64,000 bases of DNA from Haloechinothrix sp033042135 (GCF_033042135.1 NZ_WBXM01000013.1:1-64000), one strand, 5' to 3'. Counted from the first letter of the stretch, positions 26,998 through 35,933 are shown. Made by a program: numbers and translations. Notes: generated by a model not told the origin, from the letters alone.

Positions 26998-27033
26998 GGC
27001 CTTCAGGTTGCTGCACCACGGGCACCGGTCAGC

Positions 27034-27049
27034 AGAGACGAAAGACCCT
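27034..27049. promoter_or_regulatory. DosR-like box between divergent narG and narK
   Basis: The minus strand reads AGGGTCTTTCGTCTCT, differing from GGGACTTTCGTCCCT at two positions of the 15-base core. It lies about 40 bp upstream of narG and 85 bp upstream of narK. Confidence 0.5.
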
Positions 27050-27130
27050 GACCGGCACAGCCTTTCGGCAACAGCCACAGGGTACTAGCGCTCTAGTTGT
27101 CCGGCGGTGCACCCTTGCACGGTGGATCCC

Positions 27131-28366
27131 GTGACGACACACGCGACTTCTGCCCCCGGATCCGGTGACGCCCAGCGAGCGCGCGTGAGCCGTACGGCGT
27201 GGTGGGTACTGGCCATGGCCACGCTCGGTTTCGCGCTGAACTTCTGGGCGTGGACGCTGCTCAGCCCGCTAGGCCCGCTGTTCCAACAGAAGCTGGAACT
27301 GTCGGCGTTCCAGCAGGCCCTTGTGGTGGCCGTGCCGGTGATCGTCGGATCGCTTGGCCGCATCCCGGTGGGTGCGCTCACCGACCGCTTCGGCGGGCGG
27401 GTGATGTTCCCCGCGGTATCGCTGGCCACGGTGCTGACGCTGGTGCTGCTCGCGGCGGGCGGGTACACCTGGCTGGGAACCCTGCTGCTGTGCGGGTTCC
27501 TGCTCGGTATCGGCGGCACCGCCTTCGCGATCGGGATCCCCCTGGTGAACGCGTGGTTCCCGGCGGGACGGCGCGGGCTCGCGCTCGGCATCTACGGCGT
27601 GGGTATGGGTGGCTCGGCGATCGCGGCGCTGACGACGGTGCCGCTGGTGGAGGCGGTGAACCTGCGGTTCCCGTTCCTGCTGACCGCCGCGGTGCTGGTG
27701 GCCTACGCGATCGTGACGGTTCTGGTCGTGCGCGATGCCCCTGGCAGGCAGGTCAGCCGCGAACCGATGCTGCGCAGGCTGGCCACCACCATGCGGCTGC
27801 CCATTACCTGGCAGGCCTCCGGGGTCTACGCGCTGACGTTCGGTGGTTTCGTGGCGTTCTCGGTGTACCTGCCGGCGTACCTGACCACCGCGTACGGGCT
27901 CGCCGATGCCGATGCCGCCAACCGGATGGCCGGCTTCGTGCTGGTCGCCGTGGCCGCCCGCCCCGTCGGCGGCTGGCTGTCGGACCGGTTCCACCCGGTA
28001 CCGGTACTGGTCGCCGTGCTCGGCATCGTGGGGATCGCCGCCGCGGTGCAGGTCGTCGAGCCCGCGTTGCTGCCGATCGGCACCATGACGTTTCTGACCA
28101 TGGCGGCCGCGCTGGGCGCCGGGGCGGGCGCGACGTTCGCGCTGGTCGCCCTGTTGACCCCCGGCGACCGGGTGGGCTCTGTCACCGGGGTGGTCGGCGC
28201 GGCAGGCGGCCTTGGCGGGTTCGTGCCACCGCTGCTGATGGGTGTCTTCTACGGGTGGCTGCAGAGCTACGCGCTCGGTCTCGGCCTGCTGGCCGTCACC
28301 GTCCTTGCCGCCGCGGTGCTGGTGCGGCGCATGCGTTGGGAGAGCCCGGCGAGCAGCCCGGCGTGA
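27131..28366 (+). CDS. narK: Nitrate/nitrite transporter, MFS family (NarK type)
   Basis: About 411 aa with 12 hydrophobic helices. The first-loop MFS motif GALTDRFGGRV is present, and glycine-rich nitrate-signature-like stretches occur in helix 5 (GGTAFAIGIPLVNAWFP) and helix 11 (GVVGAAGGLGGFVPP). It imports nitrate or exchanges it for nitrite. In M. tuberculosis narK2 is a DosR gene. The GTG at 27131 follows GGTGGA, and is preferred to an earlier GTG at 27107. It is divergent from narGHJI. Confidence 0.92.
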   Translation: MTTHATSAPGSGDAQRARVSRTAWWVLAMATLGFALNFWAWTLLSPLGPLFQQKLELSAFQQALVVAVPVIVGSLGRIPVGALTDRFGGRVMFPAVSLATVLTLVLLAAGGYTWLGTLLLCGFLLGIGGTAFAIGIPLVNAWFPAGRRGLALGIYGVGMGGSAIAALTTVPLVEAVNLRFPFLLTAAVLVAYAIVTVLVVRDAPGRQVSREPMLRRLATTMRLPITWQASGVYALTFGGFVAFSVYLPAYLTTAYGLADADAANRMAGFVLVAVAARPVGGWLSDRFHPVPVLVAVLGIVGIAAAVQVVEPALLPIGTMTFLTMAAALGAGAGATFALVALLTPGDRVGSVTGVVGAAGGLGGFVPPLLMGVFYGWLQSYALGLGLLAVTVLAAAVLVRRMRWESPASSPA

Positions 28367-28396
28367 CCCCGTCGGGCCGGTACGCGGCTAACGGTG

Positions 28397-28449
28397 GGAA
28401 CGGATGTGCCTTTCATTCCGTAGCGGGAGCCGGATGTCACGTTCGGCTC
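28397..28449 (+). repeat. 53-bp dispersed repeat, copy 2 (3' side of narK)
   Basis: Same orientation as copy 1 at 20424-20476, with 7 mismatches. It begins 30 bp after narK and overlaps the leader of the P-type ATPase gene. The pair exactly brackets narK-narGHJI. Confidence 0.75.
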
Positions 28450-28472
28450 ACACCGCGGGAGGGGGTGGGTGG

Positions 28473-30788
28473 ATGCGGCGCGTACGGGAATTCCTGCTGC
28501 TGATCGTCGTCGGCGTGCTGCTGGTCACCGGGAGCGGGCTCTGGTTCGTCGATCCCGGGGTGGGCCGCGCGGTGTGGGCGGCCACGACCGTGGTCGCGCT
28601 GGCACCCGCGCTGGTCTGGGTGAGTGCTGAGCTGCGGCGCGGGCGTTACGGGGCCGACCTGCTCGCGGTGATGGCTCTGGCGAGCACGTTGGCCGTGGGT
28701 GAGTACCTGGCGGGGGCTGTCATCGCGTTGATGGTGGCCACCGGCCGGGCCTTGGAAGCAGCGGCGAGCAGCCGCGCGAGCAGGGACCTGTCCGCGCTGC
28801 TGGCTCGCGCGCCCACCACGGTGCACCTGCGCCGGGCCGGTGACCTGGTGACGGTGCCCGTGGATCAAGTGGTGCCCGGGGACCGGGTCGTGGTGTTGCC
28901 CGGCGAGGTCGTCCCGGTGGACGCCGTGCTCGACAGCGACGGGTTGTTCGACGAGTCGGCACTGACCGGCGAGCCGGAGCCGGTACCGCGCGCCGGGGGA
29001 GACCCGGTGCGTAGCGGCGTGGCCAACGCCGGAGCCGCCGTGGACACCATCGCGACGGCATCCGCCGATGCCAGCACCTACGCGGGGGTGCTGCGGCTGG
29101 CCGAGCAGGCGCAGGCGGAGAGCGCCCCGGTCGCACGGATCGCCGACCGGGTAGCGGTGTGGTTCCTGCCGCTGACGCTGGTTATCGCCGGTGTGGCCTG
29201 GCTGCTGTCCGGAGATCCGGTGCGGGCGGTGGCCGTGCTCGTCACCGCGACCCCGTGCCCATTGCTGCTGGCGGTACCGATCGCGGTGTCCGGCGGGCTG
29301 TCCCGCATGTCCCGCGCCGGGGTCGTCGTCAAGGGCGGCGCATCACTGGAGCAGCTGGGACACGCGCGGACCATCCTGATGGACAAGACCGGCACCGTGA
29401 CCACCGGCAATCCCGAGATTGTCGACGTGGTGTGCGCTCCTGGCACATCCATGACCGAGTTACTCGCGGCAGCGGCAGGAGTGGAGAGGTACTCGGCGCA
29501 CGTGCTGGCGGCCACCGTAGTGCGCGCGGCGCAGCGCGCAGGAGTGACACCGGCGGCCGCGAGCGCGGTGACCGAGGAACCCGGGTGGGCGGTGACCGGC
29601 ACCGTCGCCGGGCGTCGGGTGAGCGTGGGCAGGATCCCCGATTCCACCATCCTGCCGGAATGGGCGCGCGCGGCCGCCCGCCGCAGCAACCTCGACCTCG
29701 CGTCGGTGCTGTGGGTGACGGTTGACGGGACTCCGGTCGCCGCGCTCCTCGTCCGCGACAGCATCCGGCCGGACGCCGCGCGGACCATGCGCAGGTTGCG
29801 CGAGGCAGGGATCGAGCAGGTGGCGCTGTTAACCGGTGACCGGGTCGCCAATGCGACCGAGGTCGCCAGCATGCTCGGCCTCGACGAGGTACATGCCGAT
29901 GCGAGCCCGGCCGACAAGATCACGCGGGTCCGCGCCGCGCAGTCGGCCGGTACGACGGTGATGATCGGCGACGGTGTGAACGACGCGCCCGCTCTGGCCG
30001 CGGCCGACATCGGCGTCGCACTGGGGTCACGGGGATCGACCGCCGCGGTGCAGGCGGCCGATGCGGTGATCACCGACGACCGGATCGACCGGATCGCGGA
30101 CGCGGTGGACGTCGCGCGCCGTACGCGGCGGATCGCGTTACAGAGCGCGTTGAGCGGGACGGCCCTATCACTGCTGGCGATGGCCGCGGCAGCGGTGGGG
30201 TGGCTGGCTCCGGTGGCCGGTGCCTTGGTGCAGGAAGGCATCGACGTGGCCGTCATCCTCAATGCGCTGCGCGCGGTGCGCGGCCGGTCACGGCGCACCC
30301 CCGCGCACGTCGATGCCCTGCTCCGTCGATTCGCCTCGGAACATGACGGGTTGCACACGGCGCGCGCCGCGGTACGCCAGGCCGCAGACGCGCTGGCGCA
30401 CGGCACGGGTCCGCGGGTGGATGCCGCGGTGCGGCGCGCCGATGAGCTCGTGGCGACCGAGCTGCTGCCGCACGAGCACGCCGAGGAGACCGTGCTGTAC
30501 CCCGCGCTTGCCGAGGTGCTGGGTGGAGCGGCGGGAACGGTGACGATGAGCCGTGCCCACGCCGAGATCGAGCGGCTGGCCCGCCGGTTGCGCCGCCACG
30601 TCGAGGAGGCCGAGGGCGGGATCGCCGAGGATCAGATTGGCGACCTGCGTGCGACCCTCTACGGCTTGGACGCGATCCTCACCCTGCATTTCGCGCAGGA
30701 AGAAGAAGCCTACTTCTCGCTCTCGGCGTCCGCCTTCGATCGCGAGACTCCTCGCACACCCCGCCGTGGCACTGGCGGATCAGGGTGA
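28473..30788 (+). CDS. P1B-5-type metal-transporting ATPase with C-terminal hemerythrin domain
   Basis: About 771 aa. P-type landmarks: TGE loop (LTGEPEPV), TPCP in the metal-site helix where copper pumps have CPC, the phosphorylation motif MDKTGTVTTG, and MIGDGVNDAPALAAADIG. The late helix carries LVQEGIDVAVILNALRA. TPC plus QEGxD and a C-terminal hemerythrin tail define the P1B-5 group (Nia of Sinorhizobium), linked to Ni/Fe export. The tail (about 630-760) has FASEHDGLH, LLPHEHAEETVLYP, SRAHAEIERLA and LHFAQEEEAYF, which supply the His/Glu ligands of a di-iron site. There is no N-terminal metal-binding domain. The ATG at 28473 follows a strong GGAGGGGGTG. An O2- or Fe-sensing role for the tail is inference. 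Confidence 0.88.
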   Translation: MRRVREFLLLIVVGVLLVTGSGLWFVDPGVGRAVWAATTVVALAPALVWVSAELRRGRYGADLLAVMALASTLAVGEYLAGAVIALMVATGRALEAAASSRASRDLSALLARAPTTVHLRRAGDLVTVPVDQVVPGDRVVVLPGEVVPVDAVLDSDGLFDESALTGEPEPVPRAGGDPVRSGVANAGAAVDTIATASADASTYAGVLRLAEQAQAESAPVARIADRVAVWFLPLTLVIAGVAWLLSGDPVRAVAVLVTATPCPLLLAVPIAVSGGLSRMSRAGVVVKGGASLEQLGHARTILMDKTGTVTTGNPEIVDVVCAPGTSMTELLAAAAGVERYSAHVLAATVVRAAQRAGVTPAAASAVTEEPGWAVTGTVAGRRVSVGRIPDSTILPEWARAAARRSNLDLASVLWVTVDGTPVAALLVRDSIRPDAARTMRRLREAGIEQVALLTGDRVANATEVASMLGLDEVHADASPADKITRVRAAQSAGTTVMIGDGVNDAPALAAADIGVALGSRGSTAAVQAADAVITDDRIDRIADAVDVARRTRRIALQSALSGTALSLLAMAAAAVGWLAPVAGALVQEGIDVAVILNALRAVRGRSRRTPAHVDALLRRFASEHDGLHTARAAVRQAADALAHGTGPRVDAAVRRADELVATELLPHEHAEETVLYPALAEVLGGAAGTVTMSRAHAEIERLARRLRRHVEEAEGGIAEDQIGDLRATLYGLDAILTLHFAQEEEAYFSLSASAFDRETPRTPRRGTGGSG

Positions 30789-30805
30789 GCCCGCGACGCA
30801 GCGGA

Positions 30806-32287
30806 TCACAGCGCCCGCGGACCGGGGCCGCAGCGGTCGAGGGCTGCCGCGGCCGCGCGAAGCGGGTCCGCGACCGTGTCGATGATGTACGCGTCGGGCC
30901 AGGGATCGGTGTGTTCTGTCATGCGCGCGGCGATGGCGGGCGTGGCATCGGAGATCGATGACCTCCGGATTCGTAGCCGCTCGGCCATCACCTCGGCTGG
31001 GGCCTCGCACCGTAGCTGGATCAGCCGGGCGTGCGCACGGGATGCGAGTTCGCGCGCCAGCTCACGATGCGCGTGCGCGTGCCACGACGCATCCAGGATC
31101 ACCGACTCGCCGACGCTGAGCAGCGTGCCCGCGCGGCGGAGCATCTCCCGGTAGGTCGCGTCGGTCCGCGACGGCGTGTAGATGCCCTCCTCGAACGCTG
31201 CTGGCGCGCCGTGCTCGCCGGTGATCCCCGCGAGTTCCTTGCGGGTGTGATCGCTGCTGATGACCCTGGCGCCGAGACTCTCGGCGAGTGCGCCTGCCAA
31301 GGTGGACTTGCCCGTCCCGGGTAGCCCGCCGACGAGGATCAACCGTACTTCGGCCCGTTCCAGGTTCCGGAGCGTGAGTTCGGCGTCCGCCCGTGCGCGA
31401 TCGGCCGCGGTCGCGTCTCCCTGCGCGTGGCGCAGGCAGGCGACCTTGCAGCGCACGAAGGCGCGGTATGCGATGTAGTGGTGGCGCAGCGCCGCGCATG
31501 ACTCATCGTCTGTCGCTCGCCGGTAGCCGCGCAGCAGCTCCGCCGCAAGCTGTGGCGCGCCGAGCCGCTCCAGATCCATGGCCAGGAACGCCAAGTCGTC
31601 GAGCACGTCCAGCCACCGAAGGCGATCATCGAAGTCAAGGCAGTCCAGCACGCGGGGTCCGTCGTCGAGAGCGAAGATGTCGGCAGCCAGTAAGTCGCCG
31701 TGACCGTCCACGATCTTGCCCTCGGCCACCCGGTGGTCGAACAGCGCGGTACGCCCCGCGAGAAAGGTGGTGACGTGTCCCTCGATGGCGGCGAAAATCC
31801 GGTGATCCAGCACCGCCCCCTGGAACGGTCGTACCTGGTCGATGCTGCTGTACCAACGCCGCCGCAGGGCGTCGCCGGTGCCCTCCGCGTCGATCAGTGG
31901 TCCCCGCTCGGCCCGCGCGTGGAACGTCGCCATCAGCTCCGCCAGCTGCCGCACCGTCGCGGTGACGTCAGCACCCTGTTCGATCAGGGTGGCCAGTCTC
32001 CGGTCGTCCGGCATGCGTCGCATGACGACGATCGTCTCGCGTTCCGTGCCGGGTCCGACCACCTCAGCGGTCCCCAGGTAGACATCCGGTGCCAGCCGCC
32101 GGTTGAGCTCGACCTCGCTGCGGCAGGCGCGGTCGCGTTCAGCGGGGTCGGTGAAATCGAGGAAACCGAGGTCCACCGGCTTCTTGACCTTGTACGCGCG
32201 GTCGCCGACCAGGAAGACGATGCCTGCGTGTGTCTCGCGCACTGACGCCCACGAGGTGGCCTCGGATGCTGTGCTCACGATGGTCAC
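30806..32287 (-). CDS. Rv2004c-like two-domain kinase (aminoglycoside-phosphotransferase-like + P-loop AAA)
   Basis: About 493 aa, matching the ~498 aa of Rv2004c. The N-terminal part (1-330) has the aminoglycoside/choline kinase fold, with DGHGDLLAADIFAL near residue 200 as the catalytic loop and CLDFDDRLRWLDVLDD after it. The C-terminal part is a P-loop nucleoside-kinase-like domain with GGLPGTGKSTLAGALAESLG (near 345). Rv2004c is a DosR-regulon protein; the substrate is unknown. The GTG start overlaps the pncB stop by 4 bp, so it is the third gene of the 34.0-30.8 kb operon. The long open frame upstream of 32287 is a shadow inside pncB. Confidence 0.85.
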   Translation of the reverse strand: MTIVSTASEATSWASVRETHAGIVFLVGDRAYKVKKPVDLGFLDFTDPAERDRACRSEVELNRRLAPDVYLGTAEVVGPGTERETIVVMRRMPDDRRLATLIEQGADVTATVRQLAELMATFHARAERGPLIDAEGTGDALRRRWYSSIDQVRPFQGAVLDHRIFAAIEGHVTTFLAGRTALFDHRVAEGKIVDGHGDLLAADIFALDDGPRVLDCLDFDDRLRWLDVLDDLAFLAMDLERLGAPQLAAELLRGYRRATDDESCAALRHHYIAYRAFVRCKVACLRHAQGDATAADRARADAELTLRNLERAEVRLILVGGLPGTGKSTLAGALAESLGARVISSDHTRKELAGITGEHGAPAAFEEGIYTPSRTDATYREMLRRAGTLLSVGESVILDASWHAHAHRELARELASRAHARLIQLRCEAPAEVMAERLRIRRSSISDATPAIAARMTEHTDPWPDAYIIDTVADPLRAAAAALDRCGPGPRAL

Positions 32288-33702
32288 GTTCCTCCCATCG
32301 GTCCGGCGACGCCGGTGAGCTCGGTGACGATGTTGCCGGTCAGCGCGCGCAGCGCGGCGCTCCGCCGCACCGGGATCGGCTCCGGATCGACGATCCGGCG
32401 TGCGGGATCCGGTAACCACGCCAGATCGCGCGCGACCCGTTCGCGGATGTCCGCGAGCGATTCCGGCGGAGCCACCTGGGCACCACCGATCATGGCGGGA
32501 CTCAACAAGGCACGCGTGCCTGCGGGGGCGGGTTCGGTACGCAGCGCGAGCACGTCGGGTTCCGCGGTGCCGCCCCGGTACACCTGTTTGCAGCCAGGGT
32601 CGGTCCACTTGCCTGCGGAGACCTTCATGACGGGCCGCCCAGCGTACTCCACCAGCTTGTAGGCGCTGTCCAGCGACGGAGCGTCCCACGATACGCCGAT
32701 CCTGGTGCCGACACCGTAGGCATCGATCGGTGCGCCCCGCCTGACGAGCGTGTCGACACGCCACTCGTCCAGGCCGCCGCTGGCGACGATCGTGGCGTGC
32801 GGCATGGCAGCCGCGTCGAGCATGGCGCGCGCCTGCCTGGCCAGCGACTCGAGATCACCGGAATCGAGCCGGATACCGACGCGCGACTCGGGGATTCCGA
32901 GTTCGGCGGCGACCTGGATGGCGCGGGCGACGCCGGTCCTCGTCTCGTAGGTGTCCACGAGGAACGTGGCGGCTCGCGGGAAGTCCTTGCCGAATGCCGC
33001 GAACGCGTCGAACTCGGTAGGGAAGGCCTGAATGTAGGAATGCGCCACGGTGCCGATCGCAGGCAATCCGAACCGGCGGGCGGCGGCCACGTAGCTCGTG
33101 CCCGCGAAGCCCACCATCGCGCAGCAGCGGGCGACGGTGAGGGCAGCTTCCAGCCCGTGCGTGCGCCGAGCCCCGAAATCCACCACGGTGGCCTCCCGCG
33201 CGGCGAGTACGCATCGCGCCGCCTTGCTCGCGATCGTGGTGGCGAACGTGGCCTGGTTCAGCAGCGCGGTCTCCAGTAGCTGCGCCACCGGCAGCGACGC
33301 GGTTACCTCCAGGATCGGCTCACCCGCGAAAACGATCCGGCCCTCCGGGACAGCCCAGACGTCCCCGTCGAACCGCAGCCGGGCCAGCGCATCGAGATCG
33401 CCCCTCGATAAGTCGGTGTGTTCGCGGAGGTACCGCAGATCATCCGGCTGGAAGCCGAACCCGCTCACCAGGTCCAGACAGCGTGCGAGCCCGGCTGCCA
33501 CCAGGAAGCCACGCTGCTCGGGCAGGTTCCTGGCGAACAGGCTGAACGTGGCGGGCTGGGTCATCCCTCGCCGCAGGTAACTGGCGGCCATCCGGATCTC
33601 GTACAGGTCTGTGGCCAGCGCGCTGACCGTCTCGCTCCTACCGGTACTCACCTCGGCGGCGAGGCCGGCTGTCGAGGGACGACGCTGTGGAGTGCCCTGC
33701 AC
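32284..33702 (-). CDS. pncB: Nicotinate phosphoribosyltransferase (PncB2-like)
   Basis: 472 aa. Diagnostic blocks: ATDLYEIRMAASYLRRG near the start, SKAARCVLAAREATVVDFGARRTHG, GTVAHSYIQAF, RLDSGDLESLARQ and YGVGTRIGVS. It joins nicotinate to PRPP to salvage NAD. In M. tuberculosis PncB2 (Rv0573c) belongs to the DosR regulon, so NAD salvage in hypoxia is the likely job. The GTG at 33702 follows the upstream stop by 4 bp; a second GTG at 33651 would remove 17 poorly conserved residues and cannot be excluded. Confidence 0.92.
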   Translation of the reverse strand: MQGTPQRRPSTAGLAAEVSTGRSETVSALATDLYEIRMAASYLRRGMTQPATFSLFARNLPEQRGFLVAAGLARCLDLVSGFGFQPDDLRYLREHTDLSRGDLDALARLRFDGDVWAVPEGRIVFAGEPILEVTASLPVAQLLETALLNQATFATTIASKAARCVLAAREATVVDFGARRTHGLEAALTVARCCAMVGFAGTSYVAAARRFGLPAIGTVAHSYIQAFPTEFDAFAAFGKDFPRAATFLVDTYETRTGVARAIQVAAELGIPESRVGIRLDSGDLESLARQARAMLDAAAMPHATIVASGGLDEWRVDTLVRRGAPIDAYGVGTRIGVSWDAPSLDSAYKLVEYAGRPVMKVSAGKWTDPGCKQVYRGGTAEPDVLALRTEPAPAGTRALLSPAMIGGAQVAPPESLADIRERVARDLAWLPDPARRIVDPEPIPVRRSAALRALTGNIVTELTGVAGPMGGT

Positions 33703-33706
33703 CGTG

Positions 33707-34006
33707 CTAGCTCGCGCGGTCGGGCGCCTCTGCCAGCAAGGCCCTCAGCTCGGAGACGAGCAGTCTGCGGTTGCCTCGCTGGCCATGCTGGGCTGCGATC
33801 CCGCCGGTCGACGAGCTGTCGGGGGCGCTGCCCGGCTCGCGGCCTTCACAGGCGGACAGCCCCAGCATGTCGAGCATGGTTTCGAACTCGGCGGTGTCTC
33901 GGGCGTGCGATGCCGTGACGCGTACCGCCTTCGAACGTTGGTCGTCGCTCGGCGCGTCGGGCAGCGTGACGGCGTGCGGGTTCTGCTCGGTGAACATGCG
34001 TCTCAT
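33707..34006 (-). CDS. Small hypothetical protein heading the pncB operon
   Basis: 99 aa, not recognised. It has a polar N-terminus (SDDQRSKAVRVTASHARDTAEFETML), a Ser/Gly-rich middle and a basic C-terminal helix (RRLLVSELRALLAEAPDR); it has no membrane segment. It is supported by its position: 4 bp before pncB and 28 bp after a good DosR-like box, so it would be the first gene transcribed from that promoter. A second ATG at 33997 is possible. Confidence 0.5.
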   Translation of the reverse strand: MRRMFTEQNPHAVTLPDAPSDDQRSKAVRVTASHARDTAEFETMLDMLGLSACEGREPGSAPDSSSTGGIAAQHGQRGNRRLLVSELRALLAEAPDRAS

Positions 34007-34033
34007 GGTGCGGGTGTCCGCCCCTCCAGCGAC

Positions 34034-34053
34034 GCGGTCGAAAGTCCCTCGAG
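34034..34053. promoter_or_regulatory. DosR-like box of the pncB operon
   Basis: The minus strand reads CTCGAGGGACTTTCGACCGC. It lies close to the first start codon (34006), so transcription may give a short leader or the second ATG may be used. Confidence 0.6.
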
Positions 34054-34103
34054 GCCCGGCCGCAGGTCCCGAGCTTGCGGAGTGGAGGTCGCAGGGTGCC
34101 CAT

Positions 34104-34126
34104 TCCGGGGACTTTCTGCCCCTCCG
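34104..34126. promoter_or_regulatory. DosR-like box upstream of DUF1918 gene
   Basis: GGGGACTTTCTGCCCCT with flanking CCG/CGG symmetry, about 65 bp upstream of the ATG at 34183. It is one of the best matches in the window. Confidence 0.7.
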
Positions 34127-34182
34127 GCCGTCGGGTCGGAACCGTACCGTCTGTCACGTCGGGTGAGAGTGGAGGGAGCGCG

Positions 34183-34452
34183 ATGTACGCGCAGGTCGGA
34201 GACTGGCTCGTCGTCGAGCGTGCGAACCTCGAACACGAGTCGCTCAAGGGCTTGATCACAGGAGTCCGGTCCCCGGATGGTTCCCCGCCCTACCTAGTGC
34301 ATTGGATCGACGACGGGCGGACATCACTGGTCTTTCCCGGCCCGGACGCGCACGTGATGACCGAGGCCGAGCTCGAGGAGCAGAACGAGCGACGTAACCA
34401 GCGGCTCCACCGGCTGCGGGTCGACTTGGCGGGTCGGGCGCGGAAGCTCTAG
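34183..34452 (+). CDS. DUF1918 small protein (Rv0569 type)
   Basis: 89 aa. The opening MYAQVGDWLVVERA and the blocks GLITGVRSPDGSPPYLVHW and PGPDAHVMTEAE match Rv0569, an 88-aa DosR-regulon member of the same layout. The fold is a small SH3-like beta barrel; no biochemical role is established. GGAGGGA precedes the ATG and a strong DosR-like box lies upstream. It is divergent from the pncB operon. Confidence 0.9.
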   Translation: MYAQVGDWLVVERANLEHESLKGLITGVRSPDGSPPYLVHWIDDGRTSLVFPGPDAHVMTEAELEEQNERRNQRLHRLRVDLAGRARKL

Positions 34453-34613
34453 ACAGCGGCGCATGCCGGTTGGTCATGCTACCGGCGACGTTCGTCCTGA
34501 CTATCGTCGACGTTGGTCACTGCTCCGTGCTGGGTTCGAACGCTTACAGTCGATATACATCGGACAGAGCTATCGCCCTTCCGGGTGTTTGCTCCGCGGC
34601 CTGGGAGGTCACC

Positions 34614-34928
34614 ATGCATAATGTCTCGTCAGCTCCGGCAGGCGTCGACCTCGACAGTCCCAGGGCGCGCGCGATACTCCGTGCGGTGGCTTGCGGGCAC
34701 GGCGAGTTGACGTCGAGCATGGTTCCCGACCTGTTCATCGACGGGCTGGCGTGCTGCGACCAGTTCACCGCGCACGCGCTGGCGCTGGAAGGATTCATCC
34801 GTCCGGAAGGCGAGGCCACGTCGGGACAGCGGGTGCCCGCGCGGCTGTCGATGGCGGGCTGGGAGGCGCTGGAACGCGGCCCGCGCGAGCCGGGCGGTAA
34901 CGCCCCGAACGGCGGTGTGGTCGCGTAG
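34614..34928 (+). CDS. Small hypothetical protein
   Basis: 104 aa, unrecognised. It is helical and contains LRAVACGHGELTSSMVPDLFIDGLAC and a basic C-terminal patch (QRVPARLSMAGWEALERG), which reads like a small winged or helical regulator. GGGAGGTC before the ATG supports translation. A weak DosR-like sequence (GGCGACGTTCGTCC, near 34484) lies over 110 bp upstream. Confidence 0.55.
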   Translation: MHNVSSAPAGVDLDSPRARAILRAVACGHGELTSSMVPDLFIDGLACCDQFTAHALALEGFIRPEGEATSGQRVPARLSMAGWEALERGPREPGGNAPNGGVVA

Positions 34929-34978
34929 CCTGCCGCGTCACGTCTGCCCTCCAGCACACGGCTCCGCGCTCGCTCCGG

Positions 34979-35662
34979 TCAGTGGTCCGGGAACGCGGCC
35001 GTGACGCCGGTTCCTCGCGGTAGCGTCGCCGGACCGCCCGCCAGGAAGATGACGCGCCGGGCGATGGCCGCCGCGTGATCGGCGAATCGCTCGTAGTACC
35101 GGCCGATCAGAGTGAGGTTGACCGTGTCGACGGTGTCCTCATGCTTGCCCTTGTCGAGCAGCAGGCGGTGCAGCCTGGCGAGCAACTCGTCCATGCGGTC
35201 GTCGTGCCGGATGATCCGCACGGCCAGCTCGCTGTCCCTGTCGGGCAGGGCGACGCATACCTGCTCGCCGATGTGCTCGGCCGCCACACCCATCGCGACT
35301 ACGGTCTCCCGGAAACGCTCCGGCACCACGCGGGTACCGTCGCGCTCCCGTACGATCTCGGCGATATGTCGCGCGAGCGCGGCCATGCGTTGCAGGTGCG
35401 CGCTCATGCGGATCCCGGCGATGATGGTCCGCAGGTCCGTCGCCACCGGCTGCTGGCGTGCGAGTATCACCAGTGCGCGGTAATCGATGTTGTCGTGTGC
35501 CTGCCTGACCCGGGGTTCCTCGGCGAGCACGCTGCTGGCCAGTGCGGGATCGACGTCCAGCAGCGCCCGGGTCGCCTCCGACATCGTCGAGGTCGCACGG
35601 CAGGCTAGTGTGACGACGTTGTCGAAGTACGCGTCGAGCTCTGCCCGGTAGCCGGCCCGCAT
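34979..35662 (-). CDS. phoU: PhoU-family protein
   Basis: About 227 aa with two three-helix PhoU repeats. Typical motifs are ARQQPVATDLRTIIAGIRMS and a C-terminal LIGRYYERFADHAAAIARRV. PhoU links the Pst phosphate transporter to PhoR and has been tied to persistence in mycobacteria. No pst or phoR genes are nearby, so this is an isolated copy. AGGAGGCGA precedes the ATG at 35662. Its leader contains a hairpin (35693-35724). Confidence 0.9.
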   Translation of the reverse strand: MRAGYRAELDAYFDNVVTLACRATSTMSEATRALLDVDPALASSVLAEEPRVRQAHDNIDYRALVILARQQPVATDLRTIIAGIRMSAHLQRMAALARHIAEIVRERDGTRVVPERFRETVVAMGVAAEHIGEQVCVALPDRDSELAVRIIRHDDRMDELLARLHRLLLDKGKHEDTVDTVNLTLIGRYYERFADHAAAIARRVIFLAGGPATLPRGTGVTAAFPDH

Positions 35663-35692
35663 ACTCGCCTCCTGCCGGTCGGCCGAGCCCTG

Positions 35693-35724
35693 CCTCGGAC
35701 GGGTCATGAAGTACCCGCCCGAGG
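35693..35724. promoter_or_regulatory. Inverted repeat in the phoU leader
   Basis: CCTCGGACGGGT and ACCCGCCCGAGG pair with 11 of 12 matches around an 8-base loop, ending about 30 bp upstream of the phoU ATG. It could be a regulator site or an RNA hairpin affecting translation. Confidence 0.4.
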
Positions 35725-35858
35725 CCGGCATCCCCGTCGTGTGACGTTGGGTCAATCCAGGCCGTACACGAGCGGCCTGTCGCAACCAACCGCATCCCCG
35801 GGCGGGCGCCGGCGCTTGGCCGGCACCTTTGAGTCTCTGCCATGTCGCTTGCCGTGGG

Positions 35859-35878
35859 GCAGGGGCAAAGGTCCCGGC
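35859..35878. promoter_or_regulatory. DosR-like box on the phoU side
   Basis: The minus strand reads GCCGGGACCTTTGCCCCTGC. It is about 200 bp from phoU, which would imply a long leader or use by the divergent gene. Confidence 0.5.
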
Positions 35879-35933
35879 TGTGTTGGACCGTTGGCCCGCT
35901 AGTGATGACGGCTCGCCCACGGTGACGGGGCGT

